64,000 nt of DNA from NCBI GenBank assembly GCA_011319805.1, contig SJRY01000138.1, forward strand, positions 358,703 to 422,702, written 5' to 3'. Position 1 is the stretch's first letter. Every line of letters begins with the position of its first letter. The position numbers and the translations under genes were made by a program. Below are positions 63,706 through 64,000 of the stretch, one piece after another. The notes below the pieces were generated by a model. That model worked only from the letters and a program-made list of their open reading frames with translations, was not told the origin of the DNA and did not search any database. Source of the DNA: Macrocybe gigantea (lineage: Eukaryota; Basidiomycota; Agaricomycetes; Agaricales; Callistosporiaceae).

Positions 63706-64000
63706 AAGACTGTTGTCCAATGCAAAGAGCCTTGTCACGGAAAAAGTCAAGTTGGGTATAATGGAGTTTGCACCAGCTCAGCGGCAAGCCCTTGCCACGA
63801 CAATGGCTTGGCTCACGTAATCCATCGAAGATTGCCTTTTAGGACTCGACTCCAAATCTGAACATAGCGATACTAAGTACAGCAGCCGAATTTCTCTCTA
63901 AGCGGGAGAAAGGGACAAAACTATACCAACTAGCTCCTGCAATGCACAGCCAGATTACAAACTACTTGGCCAAGACTAAGCAAATAGGACGATCAAGGTA

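Overview
The window is nuclear DNA of a filamentous fungus, almost certainly a basidiomycete (Agaricomycotina). Genes lie head to tail and head to head about every 2 kb. Most are cut by several GT-AG introns of only 48-70 bases, some exons are as short as 8-16 bases, and nearly all recognisable proteins are fungal housekeeping families. No rRNA, tRNA, CRISPR array, insertion sequence or intact transposon was found.

Layout, left to right. 0-6 kb: proline synthesis (PRO2 3' end), a NASP-type histone chaperone and an AP180/CALM clathrin adaptor. 6.7-15.5 kb: a GH47 alpha-1,2-mannosidase, glycerol kinase, the DEAD-box helicase DBP9 and a ZNHIT2-type zinc-finger protein. 16-25.4 kb: a ZIP metal transporter, ERV1 sulfhydryl oxidase, a second and damaged-looking GH47 gene, an unknown membrane protein and AP-1 gamma adaptin. 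25.6-32.8 kb: SF3B1, a small Trp/His-rich protein and an SLC35F-type carrier. 32.7-34.8 kb holds no gene I can support. 34.8-44.3 kb: COX23, an amidase, U2AF2, FIS1, an M50B-like membrane protein and a divergent histone H2A variant. 44.6-55 kb: an F-BAR/DEP/RhoGAP protein (RGD2 type), mitochondrial ribosomal protein mL44, a dynactin p22/p24-like protein and the copper ATPase CCC2. 55-58 kb: four small uncharacterised genes. 58-64 kb: the sorting nexin MVP1 and the protein O-mannosyltransferase PMT4.

This is a mixed housekeeping neighbourhood rather than a pathway cluster. Functional links do exist: SF3B1 and U2AF2 are direct partners in 3' splice-site recognition; AP180, AP-1 gamma and MVP1 are trafficking factors; PMT4 and GH47 act on secretory glycans; COX23, CCC2 and the ZIP protein handle metals.

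Two points matter most. First, the histone H2A variant at 43613-44244 is intact over five exons but departs from H2A and H2A.Z at positions that are normally nearly invariant, and it ends in an SQE motif. Second, at least 17 places in otherwise well-conserved genes need one extra base, mostly within or beside a short run of identical bases, to keep the family's reading frame. Because essential single-copy genes are affected, I read these mainly as assembly undercalls. Gene ends and pseudogene calls here should be treated with that in mind.
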